From: Desulfobacterales bacterium
GTDB lineage: Bacteria > Desulfobacterota > Desulfobacteria > Desulfobacterales > Desulfosalsimonadaceae
Length of the DNA: 64,000 nt
Reading direction: 5' to 3'
Assembly (NCBI GenBank): GCA_034520365.1
Contig: JAXHNP010000008.1
Location: forward strand, 1-64,000
Within the stretch, counting starts at the first letter, position 1. The number at the start of each line of letters is the position of its first letter. This document shows positions 26,029-34,639 of the stretch, one piece after another. Under the pieces are notes generated by a model. The model saw only the letters and a list, made by a program, of their open reading frames with translations. It had not been told where the DNA came from and ran no database searches. The position numbers were made by a program, and so were the translations under genes.

Positions 26029-28707
26029 TTATAACCTCTCCCCGCTGGTTTCGATTTTTTCAAGGTTTACCCGGCAGGCTGCCCAGCCCGGTGCGTCTGC
26101 GGCCGGGGCTGGGGATAGATCCACCAGATGCATGGCATCGTTTCCGTTGTAGGCCAGGGGAATAAACACCTGGCCTGCGGGCATGTCCCCATTGATCCGA
26201 ACCCCCCGCTCGATTTGCCCGTATGCATTGCTCACGCGAAGTCGGTCGGTCTCTGATAGATCAAGCTTTTTGGCGTCATCTGCCGAAATTTCAATTTGGC
26301 CTTTAAGCGGATAGGCATGAATTCTTTCAGACCGGCTGGTGCGGGTGCCGCCGCCCATGTGATAGCGGAGCCCGGCGATAATGCCGGTATAGGGGTGTGA
26401 CGGATCATCAAAGGAAGGGGTTTCCGGGATATCCGCCGGGGAAAAATGGAATCGGAAGCCGTTTTCCGATCCCTGGTTCTTGATCCATGCCTGCCGGTGG
26501 CTGCCGAGGTCCGCATAGATCGGCACCAGGCGCCGGATCTCCTGTTTTATCTGCTCAAGACTGTCATAGGGTTCCGGATATCCCATCTTTGCCGCCAGCA
26601 GGGCGAGTATCTCCCAATCCGGCCTGGCGTCTCCGGGCGGCGCCGCAACAGGCGTGAAGTTTTGAATCCGGCCTTCCATGCTGGTAAATGCCCCGGCTTT
26701 TTCCGTAAACGCCGCCCCGGGCAGGATGAGGTGGGCCAGTTTGGCGGTTCGGGTGAACAAAATATCCTGAACAATGATAAGTTCAAGGTTTTTAAAGGCC
26801 TTTTCCGCCCGCCCGGGCTGGGGCAGCTTTCTTAAGGGGTTTTCGCCCATGATGTAGACGGCTTTTAGGGTGCCGTTCTCCGCCGACTCAATCAGCCGGG
26901 CCATGTCAAGTCCGGGATCCGGAGAAATCTTGGATTGCCAGGCCTTTTCAAGTGCGCCTCTGCCGGCTTCATCCGAGAGCGGCGTGCGGCCGGGGAGCCA
27001 AGCCGGGGAGATGCCCATATCGCAGGCGCCCATCCAGTTATTGGCCTCTGCCATCAGATGGATGCCGGTGCCTATTCTGGCCGTGCTGCCGGTTAAAAGC
27101 GCCAGGTTAAAAAGGGCGTTGAATCCGGTCTCGGAAAGGGAGCTCCCGGCCGCCTGGCCGATTACAAAGGCCGCCTGCTTGCCGGCCAGAAGCGTTGCCG
27201 CGGTTTCCAGATCAGATTGGGACACCGCCGCCATTCGGGCCAGCTCCGCTGTGTCCCGGGCGTTTAAGCTTTCCGCGCAATCCTTGAAGGATTCGGCATG
27301 GGCCTCGATAAATTCAATATCATGGCCGTTTTGGGCGATCAGCGCCTTTGCAATACCGTTTAAAAGTGCTGTAAATGACATTTCCGGGGTTTTTGAGAGC
27401 GACGGCCGGATCCATTGCGCGGCGAAGAGGGAAAGCTCGTTGGGCAGGGGATTGACAACGATCAGTACAGCGCCTTTTTTGGCCGCCCGCTTGATATGGT
27501 AGCCAAGCACCGGTGCGGCATGGTCCGGATCAGGCCCTAAAACAACAATCGCCGGGGCATTTTCAAGGTCCATGAGCCGGTTGATGCGGCAATTGCCGCC
27601 GGTTTTTTGGTCAAGGGCCATCATCTGGGCCTGGCCGCGGCTTTCGGCCATGCTGACGATGTTTTCGGACTGAAAAATCGCCCGGCCGATTTTTTGAAAC
27701 AGATAGTTTTCTTCCACGCTGCATTGGGTGGAGCCGATGAATGCGATGCTTTGCGGGCCATGGGTGCGTTTGATCTCAGTCAATTTGGATATCGCATGCG
27801 CAGTGGCCTTCTCCCACGATACCTCCTCAAACGACGGCTCTCCCGCCTCGTCAGTTTTCCGGATCATCGGGGCGGTCAGACGGTCAGCGGAGTTTAAAAA
27901 ATCGTGGGAAAAATGGCCCCGGACGCACAGGGTCGCATGGTTGACGGTATCCTCAAAATCCCCGGGATTGATCTCCACGATTTTATCACCCGCAGTCCCT
28001 ATGTTGAGCGTGCAGCCGATACCGCAGAAGCCGCAGACCGACAATGCTTCCCGTTCCGGGGTGCCGGCATACCGATTATTTTTCGGGCTCAGTGCGCCGG
28101 TGGGGCAGACGGATACACAGGTACCGCAGAAGGTGCAGTTTGATTGCTCAAGCGGCATTTCGTGGGCAGTGGCCGGTCGGGATTGAAACCCCCGGTGATT
28201 GTAGTCAATGGCGCCGGTGCACACCAGCTCATGGTCTGCCCGGATGCATTTGCCGCAGAGGATGCATTTGCTTAAGTCCCGGATAATGAAGGGGTTTAAC
28301 TGCTCGAAGGATTTGTAATTGGGCATGGGATAAAGATCGTTTTCCCCGATGCCCAGCTTTGCCGCAATCCGTCGCAGCTCGCACCGGTTTCCCTTGTTGC
28401 AGACAATGCAGGATTCCGGGTGCTCGGCCATCATCAGCCGGACAATGTTTTTGCGATGGGTGAGAACGCGCGGGGATTCCGTCTGAATCACCATGTCCCG
28501 GGCAGCGGGTGTCACGCATGAGGCAAAGAGGCGCCCGGATTTCTCCTCTTCTACCAGGCAGAGCCGGCAGGCCCCATAGGGTTTTAAGTCCGGATGATAG
28601 CAGAGGGAAGGAATGGCGATGCCGTTTCCGGCTGCCACCTCGAACACGCTGGTGCCCTCTCGGCAGGCAATCTTTTTTCCGTTGATGGTCAACACAATGG
28701 TTTGCAA
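26029..28707 (-). CDS. formate dehydrogenase/NuoG-like iron-sulfur protein without Mo/W ligand
   Basis: An 892-residue protein of the molybdopterin oxidoreductase family. The N-terminus is a [2Fe-2S] domain (SLCYHPDLKPYGACRLC), then the His-Cys3 site (HPESCIVCNKGNRC), two [4Fe-4S] clusters (CILCGKC, CTFCGTCVSVCPTGA) and the CGFCGIGC cluster near residue 226. In NAD-linked formate dehydrogenases the ligand motif is ARL(U/C)H; here the aligned sequence is MAESRGQAQ with Arg357 and Gly358, so neither Cys/Sec nor His remains. TGA read-through cannot restore it. I infer an electron conduit, as NuoG is, rather than a formate dehydrogenase. nuoE begins one base after it. Confidence 0.85.
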   Translation of the reverse strand: MQTIVLTINGKKIACREGTSVFEVAAGNGIAIPSLCYHPDLKPYGACRLCLVEEEKSGRLFASCVTPAARDMVIQTESPRVLTHRKNIVRLMMAEHPESCIVCNKGNRCELRRIAAKLGIGENDLYPMPNYKSFEQLNPFIIRDLSKCILCGKCIRADHELVCTGAIDYNHRGFQSRPATAHEMPLEQSNCTFCGTCVSVCPTGALSPKNNRYAGTPEREALSVCGFCGIGCTLNIGTAGDKIVEINPGDFEDTVNHATLCVRGHFSHDFLNSADRLTAPMIRKTDEAGEPSFEEVSWEKATAHAISKLTEIKRTHGPQSIAFIGSTQCSVEENYLFQKIGRAIFQSENIVSMAESRGQAQMMALDQKTGGNCRINRLMDLENAPAIVVLGPDPDHAAPVLGYHIKRAAKKGAVLIVVNPLPNELSLFAAQWIRPSLSKTPEMSFTALLNGIAKALIAQNGHDIEFIEAHAESFKDCAESLNARDTAELARMAAVSQSDLETAATLLAGKQAAFVIGQAAGSSLSETGFNALFNLALLTGSTARIGTGIHLMAEANNWMGACDMGISPAWLPGRTPLSDEAGRGALEKAWQSKISPDPGLDMARLIESAENGTLKAVYIMGENPLRKLPQPGRAEKAFKNLELIIVQDILFTRTAKLAHLILPGAAFTEKAGAFTSMEGRIQNFTPVAAPPGDARPDWEILALLAAKMGYPEPYDSLEQIKQEIRRLVPIYADLGSHRQAWIKNQGSENGFRFHFSPADIPETPSFDDPSHPYTGIIAGLRYHMGGGTRTSRSERIHAYPLKGQIEISADDAKKLDLSETDRLRVSNAYGQIERGVRINGDMPAGQVFIPLAYNGNDAMHLVDLSPAPAADAPGWAACRVNLEKIETSGERL

Positions 28708-28813
28708 GATATTGATCCTCCTGTATCCGTTTATAGGATCAATACGGCCGCCTTGAGAATGAGGATGCAGAAGCGGTCTGGAGCAGCAGAGCCAGCGCGC
28801 GGAAGCGGAGCGG

Positions 28814-29689
28814 TTATTTCAATTTAGCCGCATCAAGGTATTGCTTGAGTTTTTCTTCTCCGCCGATGGTAATGATATGGATACCCTGGCAGAGATCCTT
28901 TAAGCCTTTTACCGTATCAGCAAACAGTTCAATACTGGCTTTTTCCTTGTCCGTGGCCCGGGCGAGCTTCTGGATGATCCAGTCCGGCACCAGCCCGGGT
29001 TTTAAGTGGCGGTTTAAGAACTGGGCCATGCCGGCGGTGCGGATGATCATGACCTCGGCGATGACCGGCACACCGAAGGTGTTGGTGCGCTTTAAGAACT
29101 TTTCAAACCGTTCCACGTCAAATACCGGCGTGGTGAGGAAATAGCCGGCCCCCATCTTGGTCATCTCCTCCATCTCGCGCAGCTCCAGATCCGGCACGTT
29201 TTTTCCCCAGTTGGATTCAACGCCGGAGCCCAGCAGGAATTCGCCTTTTCCAGGCAGCTCCCCGCCTTCAAGGCTTCGGCCCTCCCGGATGTGTTCGAGC
29301 ACGGATTGGATTTTGCCGGCATCCACGTGGAAAAACATCATTTCCTGCAGGCTGTCGCCGGTGATGCGGTAGTCCTCGGTAAACACCAGAAGATTATCCA
29401 CTCCGGCCGTTTGGGCCGCTGTCAGATCCTTCATCAGCTGGATACGGTTTTTGTCCCGGGTGGTGGTCTGGTAGATGGATTCAAACCGGTTTTGTTTTAA
29501 AAGCTCGCAGGTCTGAATGGAATCGCCGACAATACCTTCAAATTCGACTTCCGAGAGCGATACCCCGTCCACCCGGCCGCGGACCGAGCTTAGGTTTTTG
29601 ATGAGGTTTTCCTGGTCGGATTCCAGAGGCGCCTGGAATTCCGAGGTGACGACAAAGTCTTTTTTTTCTAATGCTTCTTTTAATTTCAT
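28814..29689 (-). CDS. second MetF-like protein (divergent MTHFR)
   Basis: A 291-residue MTHFR-fold protein, first of the electron-transfer genes. It keeps the general plan (VTSEFQAP near residue 15, QTTTRDKNRIQLMKDL near 95, PVFDVERFEKFL, HIITIGGEEKLKQYL at the end). It differs from metF at conserved points: the LTGD motif is FTEDYRITGD, and the SSVMR region is LSEVEF. It could be a second catalytic subunit, act on another folate or pterin, or be structural. It starts 34 bases after the HTH-receiver gene and is probably co-transcribed with it. Confidence 0.8.
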   Translation of the reverse strand: MKLKEALEKKDFVVTSEFQAPLESDQENLIKNLSSVRGRVDGVSLSEVEFEGIVGDSIQTCELLKQNRFESIYQTTTRDKNRIQLMKDLTAAQTAGVDNLLVFTEDYRITGDSLQEMMFFHVDAGKIQSVLEHIREGRSLEGGELPGKGEFLLGSGVESNWGKNVPDLELREMEEMTKMGAGYFLTTPVFDVERFEKFLKRTNTFGVPVIAEVMIIRTAGMAQFLNRHLKPGLVPDWIIQKLARATDKEKASIELFADTVKGLKDLCQGIHIITIGGEEKLKQYLDAAKLK

Positions 29690-29722
29690 GGATTCGCCTC
29701 CCTGCCGGCATATGTCCGGTCG

Positions 29723-30298
29723 CTATTGGCGGAGTCCCAGAAGCCGGCTGACTTCCTCTTTTAACTGGGGCAGCGGCAGCGGCTTGGAGTAGCAGGCATC
29801 CGCGCCGTGTTCCTTCATCTGTTTGAACTTTTCCTCGTCCAGATAGGCGGAGAGGACGATAATCTTCGTGTTCCTGGTCTCGGGCGAGGATTTGATTTTC
29901 TGACAGACGTCAAAGCCTTTGATATCCGGCATCATGATATCGAGAATCAAAAGATCGGGCTGGAAGTGGCTTACCTGGATGCCGGCCTCAAACCCGTCGG
30001 CCGCGGATATCACTTCATAGTCGTATTCATCCTCTTCCAGGGCCTGGACGATGGATTCCACGATAATGGGGTCATCATCGACCACAAGGATTTTAACCCG
30101 CCCGGTTTCCACTTCTTTTTCCGGCAGCGGCATGCCCTGGTTTTCCATGAAAGCGATCAAGTCCTTGCGGTTGATGCGCCGGTGTCCCCCCGGGGTTTTG
30201 TATGCCTTGATCAGGCCGGATTCGATCCAGTTGATGATGGTTTTCGGGGATACGCTGCAATATTTGCTGGCTTTGAATACGGTAAGCACATCTTCCAT
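29723..30298 (-). CDS. response regulator with N-terminal excisionase/MerR-type HTH
   Basis: A 191-residue protein with reversed domain order. Residues 1-55 are a MerR/excisionase-like winged helix (YCSVSPKTIINWIESGLIKA, then TPGGHRRINRKDL). Residues about 68-190 are a receiver with the acidic pocket VDDDP, phospho-acceptor in LLILDIMMPD and the lysine in YSKPLPL. It lies upstream of metF2 in the same direction and downstream of a PAS kinase. A predicted promoter with a palindrome is at 30337-30364. Inference: it controls, or is controlled with, the MTHFR operon. Confidence 0.88.
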   Translation of the reverse strand: MEDVLTVFKASKYCSVSPKTIINWIESGLIKAYKTPGGHRRINRKDLIAFMENQGMPLPEKEVETGRVKILVVDDDPIIVESIVQALEEDEYDYEVISAADGFEAGIQVSHFQPDLLILDIMMPDIKGFDVCQKIKSSPETRNTKIIVLSAYLDEEKFKQMKEHGADACYSKPLPLPQLKEEVSRLLGLRQ

Positions 30299-30336
30299 GG
30301 CGGCTGTCTCCTTGGAAAGAATTTATATTTATTTCC

Positions 30337-30364
30337 ATTATTGCAGAATATATTCGGCTGTCAA
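30337..30364 (-). promoter_or_regulatory. predicted promoter of the HTH-regulator/MTHFR operon with operator-like palindrome
   Basis: On the minus strand TTGACA (30364-30359) is followed after 16 nt by AATAAT (30342-30337). The spacer contains the 10-bp palindrome GAATATATTC (30346-30355), a possible operator. AAGGAGAC precedes the start codon at 30298. The surrounding 30299-30470 region is AT-rich and holds no frame. Confidence 0.55.
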
Positions 30365-30470
30365 GGAAAAAATTAACCATACGATTTCTTAATAAACTTC
30401 TGAAATAAAGCTAAATATTTGTTTGATGGAAATAAGATTAAAAATTTTTTAGTTATTATATTTATTATAG

Positions 30471-32306
30471 TTATTCTTTTAGCGGCTCTTCAGGTGGCTG
30501 AATGGGCAGGGTAATGGTAAATGTCGTGCCGCTGCGGGGGGTGCTTTCAACCTGGATGTCCCCGCCGTGCTCCTTGATGAACCCGTAGCAGACGGAGAGG
30601 CCCAGGCCGACCCCCTTGACGCTGGATTTGGTGGTAAAAAAGGAGTCAAAGATCTTGCCGAGGTGTTCCTCCTTGATCCCGGCGCCGGTGTCCGTGATGT
30701 CAATGCGGACCTCACCGTTGTTCCGGGCGGTAGTGATGGTGAGGGTTCCACCGTCGGGCATGGCGTCCCTGGCATTGCCGATCATATTTAAAAATACCTG
30801 GCGCAGCTGGTTCGGGGAGGCATGCACCGGCGGAAGCCCCTCTTCAAGGTCGAAATGCACCTTAATGTCAAGTTCCTGGAGTTGTTTTTCATGAAGCATG
30901 ATCAGCTCATCCAGTATCTTGTTGACGTCTGTGGCGGATTTTTCCTCCTGTTCGGGTTTGGAAAAGGAAAGCATTTTCCTGAGCATGTCCGCCAGCCGCA
31001 CGGTTTCTGAAAGCGACATATCCAGGAGCTTTCGGCGCTTGTTTTCCGGGGAGATCTCGGTCTTTAAAAGCTCAAGGGTATTCATGATCCCGTAGATCGG
31101 GTTGTTTAATTCATGGGCGAGCTGCGAGGTAAGCCGGCCCATGGCCGCCAGTTTTTCCGAATGCAGCAGCTGCTCCTGGGTCTGCCGGAGCTGCTGCTCC
31201 ATTTCAATGCGCTCCCGCAGATCGACAAATGACCCCACGGTGGCGATTTCATTGCCCTTGTCATCGTAGACCATAGCTGCAGAGAGGTTGCCGTCAATTA
31301 CCTCCCCGTCGCGCCGGACATAGAGGAGGGGGTAGGAGCGAAGCATGCCCACGCCGCCGCTTTCCGGGCCGCGGATCATTTTCATGATTTTCCGCGCCAC
31401 CCCTTCCGGGTAAATCTTGGTGATATTCATCTTGCCGATCACCTCATTGGCCGGGTAACCCAGGGTTTTTTCCGTCGCCCGGTTCCAGATGATGATGTTT
31501 CCGCTTAAATCCGCGGCCATGATGGGGTTTGGCGAGCTTTGGATGATCTTGTTCATGAAGTCATGGGCTTCTTTCAGCTTTTTCTCCATCTGATAGCGCT
31601 GGGTCTGGTCCACCACAATGCCCTCATAGCCCAGGACATTGCCGTGGGGATCGTAGCGCACATGGCTGGTCATCGAAACAAGGACCGGCGTGCCGTCCCG
31701 CTTTTTGAACTCCACCTCATAGTCCATCACCCGGCCGTCGCGTTCGATCATATCCTGGAATTTGCGGCGGTCCTCGGGCCGGACGTACAGATCCTGCGTA
31801 ATATCCATGTTTAAGAACGGCTCTTTGCCGGGATAATCCAGCATATCCAGCAGCGTCTGGTTGGCGTCCAGGAATTTTCCCTCCTTGCTGCTGATATAGA
31901 CGCCCACGCCCACATGCTCGAAAAGTTTGCGGTAGTGCTCTTCAGAGGCCTTGAGTTTTGCTTCCCGCTGTTTGCGGTGGGTGATGTCACGGTAGGCGCT
32001 CATTTTGGAAATCGAGCCGTCCGGATTGGCAAGCGGCATCTCTGTGAGGGTAAATGTCCGCCCGGTTTTCGGGACATATAGCTCCCAGTTCAGACTCTGC
32101 CCTTTAAAGATTTCTTCCGCGCGGCACCAGGGGCAGATTTCATTGGTGTCGTTTATCACCTCATAGCATTTCTTTCCGATACCATCCCCAAACAGCTCGA
32201 CCATTTTGCGGTTCATGTATTCCACGGTATAGGATTGATCGATAACGTAGATTCCGTCATCAATTGTGTTTAAAATGGCGGTGAGCATGTGTTGTTCTTT
32301 GTCCAT
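30471..32306 (-). CDS. cytoplasmic multi-PAS sensor histidine kinase
   Basis: A 611-residue kinase without membrane segments. The first PAS (about 5-110) carries a CPWC motif (NEICPWCRAEEIF), which might hold a metal or thiol pair; two more PAS domains follow (about 120-240 and 245-370). The HisKA domain has QLAHELNNPIYGIMNTLELL (phospho-His) and the ATPase domain ends with DTGAGI and GVGLGLSVCYG. The start at 32306 is chosen over an upstream ATG because the extension only translates the GTAAGA tandem repeat into Arg/Leu/Val. It is probably the partner of the HTH-receiver protein downstream. Confidence 0.9.
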   Translation of the reverse strand: MDKEQHMLTAILNTIDDGIYVIDQSYTVEYMNRKMVELFGDGIGKKCYEVINDTNEICPWCRAEEIFKGQSLNWELYVPKTGRTFTLTEMPLANPDGSISKMSAYRDITHRKQREAKLKASEEHYRKLFEHVGVGVYISSKEGKFLDANQTLLDMLDYPGKEPFLNMDITQDLYVRPEDRRKFQDMIERDGRVMDYEVEFKKRDGTPVLVSMTSHVRYDPHGNVLGYEGIVVDQTQRYQMEKKLKEAHDFMNKIIQSSPNPIMAADLSGNIIIWNRATEKTLGYPANEVIGKMNITKIYPEGVARKIMKMIRGPESGGVGMLRSYPLLYVRRDGEVIDGNLSAAMVYDDKGNEIATVGSFVDLRERIEMEQQLRQTQEQLLHSEKLAAMGRLTSQLAHELNNPIYGIMNTLELLKTEISPENKRRKLLDMSLSETVRLADMLRKMLSFSKPEQEEKSATDVNKILDELIMLHEKQLQELDIKVHFDLEEGLPPVHASPNQLRQVFLNMIGNARDAMPDGGTLTITTARNNGEVRIDITDTGAGIKEEHLGKIFDSFFTTKSSVKGVGLGLSVCYGFIKEHGGDIQVESTPRSGTTFTITLPIQPPEEPLKE

Positions 32307-32327
32307 GGGAAGCCTCTCTTTTCTTCG

Positions 32328-32357
32328 TCTTAATCTTACTCTTACTCTTAATCTAAC
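32328..32357. repeat. 6-bp tandem array, 5 units (TCTTAA/TCTTAC)
   Basis: TCTTAA, TCTTAC, TCTTAC, TCTTAA and TCTAAC in tandem, 22 bp upstream of the kinase start. On the coding strand the leader is purine-rich and contains TAAGATTAAGACG, as at 18.47 kb. Confidence 0.85.
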
Positions 32358-32512
32358 CCAATCGGCGGCCTGTGACACTGAACCGTTTCTAAAATCGGCT
32401 GCCCCTTCATACTTTTAAGATTAAAGGAAATTATAAAACAGGCAAGATTTTTATTGCCGGGACAGCGTTGGACATCAAAAGCCATGTATTCCCGGGGGCG
32501 CGCAAAACTGAT

Positions 32513-32541
32513 TTGACACCATGGGAAATTGGGCCTATTTT
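32513..32541 (+). promoter_or_regulatory. predicted promoter of the MBL/amidohydrolase pair
   Basis: TTGACA (32513-32518), a 17-nt spacer and TATTTT (32536-32541), giving a leader of about 65 nt before the ATG at 32614. The rest of 32379-32613 has no supported frame. Confidence 0.55.
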
Positions 32542-32613
32542 TAACAATCATAACTACTTATTATGAATTTTGCAAAAAGTATAATCTGAGAAGATATAAA
32601 GAAAGGAAGCACC

Positions 32614-33273
32614 ATGCAACTTACAGACCGCCTGCACGGATTTATCTGGACGTCAATGACCAGCAATAACTGCAACACCTATTTAATTGACGGGTCCGCC
32701 AGAATTCTGATCGATCCGGGCCATGTCACGCATTTTGACCATGTTCGGGAGGGCCTTTCCGGGCTGGGAATAAAACCAAATGATATCGATCTCTTGATTA
32801 TCACCCACGCCCATCCGGATCACATCGAGGCGGTCCAGCTGTTTCGGGGCGGCAAAACGCAGATGGCTATGCACCAGATGGCCTGGCAGCTGATTGAAAA
32901 TTTCGGGAAAATGATCGATCCCAACATGGATGTTGCGGCGTTCCGGCCGGATGTATTTTTGGGGGAAGGCGAGTTTTCCGTGGGCGATACCACGCTTGAG
33001 GTCATCCACACCCCGGGCCACTCCCCGGGTTCCATCTCCCTTTTCTGGTCCGAGGAGAACGCCCTTTTTGTGGGGGACCTGATTTTCAAGGACGGCATCG
33101 GCCGCACCGATATTCCGGGCGGTGATGGCAATCAGTTAAAACAGAGCATCCGAAAAGTGGCGCAAATCGAACCGGATTATCTGCTTCCCGGCCACGGGGA
33201 TGTGATTACCGGGAAAGAGGCGATTAAAGCCAATTTCAAGCAGGTGGAGGACTTCTGGTTTGCCTACGTCTGA
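32614..33273 (+). CDS. MBL-fold metallo-hydrolase
   Basis: A 219-residue metallo-beta-lactamase-fold protein. Metal ligands are visible in THAHPDHIEAVQ (near residue 71, HxHxDH), HTPGHSPGSISL (near 132), the bridging aspartate in FVGDLIFKDG and the last histidine in LLPGHGDVI. The arrangement is that of the glyoxalase II-like group, so a thioester hydrolase is possible; the substrate is unknown. The 3' end overlaps the amidohydrolase by 14 bases, so the two probably act together. Confidence 0.88.
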   Translation: MQLTDRLHGFIWTSMTSNNCNTYLIDGSARILIDPGHVTHFDHVREGLSGLGIKPNDIDLLIITHAHPDHIEAVQLFRGGKTQMAMHQMAWQLIENFGKMIDPNMDVAAFRPDVFLGEGEFSVGDTTLEVIHTPGHSPGSISLFWSEENALFVGDLIFKDGIGRTDIPGGDGNQLKQSIRKVAQIEPDYLLPGHGDVITGKEAIKANFKQVEDFWFAYV

Positions 33274-34045
33274 TTTCAGATCAACCATCATCGACGCCCA
33301 CGCCCATTGCGGTATCATCGACCGCTACCCGCCGCAGAGCTTCGAGGATTATCTGGCCCATGTGAAATCAAGCCCCATCGAGGGGGTTGTCATGTTTTCC
33401 CCGGTCGCGGAAATCTATGACCGGGATGATCCGGATTTTCATGATAATATGCACTGGCAGAACCAGCGGGAGGCCTCCAATCAATACCTGCTGGGCCTCC
33501 AAGATCGAGAATTGGAAGTAATTCCCTATTTTTTTATTTGGAATGATTTTGACGTGGATCAGCTCACGGAAAGGCATCGCGGCATCAAGTGGCACCGGCA
33601 CGCGGACGAGCCTGAATATAATTATGATGATCCCGCCTGCCGTAAAGCGATAAATGAAATTCGGCGCCGCCGCATGCCGGTGGTTCTGGAAGAGGAATTG
33701 CGAAACACCATCCGGTTTATCAATGAGCTGGCCACCGGCGTCCGTGTCATTATTCCGCACCTGGGGTTTTTAAACGGCGGTTATCGTGCGATTGAAAAAG
33801 CCGGTCTGTGGGAAAATCCATGGGTGTATACGGATACGAGCCTGGCCGCGCCGGAGACCATTCTGGCCTATGTCAACACATACGGCCATGACCGCATCAT
33901 GTTCGGCTCCGACTTCCCCTTTGGCCATCCGCCGGCTGAACTCGAAAAAATCCGAAGTTTAGGGTTCGCCCGGGAAGTGGAACAGGCCATCACCGGGGGA
34001 AATCTCAAGAAGCTCCTGAAAGACAGCAATCGCATTTCAGGTTGA
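33260..34045 (+). CDS. amidohydrolase (amidohydrolase_2 family)
   Basis: A 261-residue TIM-barrel metal hydrolase. Metal-site motifs are IIDAHAHCGI (residues 10-19, HxH), GIKWHRHADEPEY, VIIPHLGFLNG and the C-terminal GSDFPFGHP with the catalytic aspartate. The start is TTG at 33260, inside the MBL gene (14-bp overlap); no ATG exists before the first HxH motif. The family includes decarboxylases and lactone or amide hydrolases, so the reaction is open. Translational coupling with the MBL gene is likely. Confidence 0.82.
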   Translation: MPTSDFRSTIIDAHAHCGIIDRYPPQSFEDYLAHVKSSPIEGVVMFSPVAEIYDRDDPDFHDNMHWQNQREASNQYLLGLQDRELEVIPYFFIWNDFDVDQLTERHRGIKWHRHADEPEYNYDDPACRKAINEIRRRRMPVVLEEELRNTIRFINELATGVRVIIPHLGFLNGGYRAIEKAGLWENPWVYTDTSLAAPETILAYVNTYGHDRIMFGSDFPFGHPPAELEKIRSLGFAREVEQAITGGNLKKLLKDSNRISG

Positions 34046-34138
34046 TCGTTGGATTGAGATTCATTTTGCCAGGAAAAGCGATTTTCGATATGGTCCATTT
34101 CAGATAAAACGTATCCACCAAAATCAGAGAGAACACAA

Positions 34139-34618
34139 ATGACCATTCAGTTTGAACCCATCGGCGTGATCCATTCGCCGTTTAAAGAACTTGAAGGCAT
34201 GCCGATTCAGCCCAAAGGCGCAGCCGGGGTCAAGGGCACGGTTGAGGTCTATGAACCCTACAGGCAAGGCCTTGATGATCTTGACGGCTTCTCCCATATT
34301 TATTTGATCTATCACTTTCATTTAAGTCAGGGGTATAAGCTGCATATTATACCGTTTATGGATGATGTGGAGCGGGGGCTTTTTTCCACGCGGGCCCCCA
34401 AGCGGCCCAACTCCATCGGTTTTTCGATTGTGGCGCTGGATAGCGTGGCAGACGGCATCCTTCATATCCGGAACGTGGATGTCCTGGACGGCACCCCGCT
34501 TTTGGATATCAAGCCCTTTGCCCCGCAATTTGACGCCCAGGAGAATGTCCGGACCGGATGGCTTGAGAAAGCCGGAAGAAGCGTGTCCGGCAAACGATCT
34601 GATGACCGGTTTAAGTAG
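34139..34618 (+). CDS. TrmO-family tRNA methyltransferase (YaeB/TsaA-like)
   Basis: A 159-residue protein of the UPF0066/TsaA family, whose E. coli member TrmO methylates N6-threonylcarbamoyladenosine in tRNA. Motifs are PIGVIHSPFK near the start, GLDDLDGFSHIYLIYHFH near residue 41 and the SAM-pocket loop GLFSTRAPKRPNSIG near residue 79, with DGTPLLDIKPF later. It lacks the longer C-terminal domain of E. coli YaeB, as many bacterial homologues do. It stands between the amidohydrolase and rlpA on the same strand. Confidence 0.82.
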   Translation: MTIQFEPIGVIHSPFKELEGMPIQPKGAAGVKGTVEVYEPYRQGLDDLDGFSHIYLIYHFHLSQGYKLHIIPFMDDVERGLFSTRAPKRPNSIGFSIVALDSVADGILHIRNVDVLDGTPLLDIKPFAPQFDAQENVRTGWLEKAGRSVSGKRSDDRFK

Positions 34619-34639
34619 ACTTGACTATTTAAAAGCCCT

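Noticed and set aside
26029-28707. Selenocysteine-containing formate dehydrogenase
   Set aside because: The frame has no internal TGA and the ligand position is Arg, so neither the Sec nor the Cys form fits.
32307-32378. An in-frame N-terminal extension of the PAS kinase
   Set aside because: The extra 24 residues are only the translation of the GTAAGA hexad array (alternating Arg, Leu and Val), and the ATG at 32306 aligns with the start of the PAS domain.
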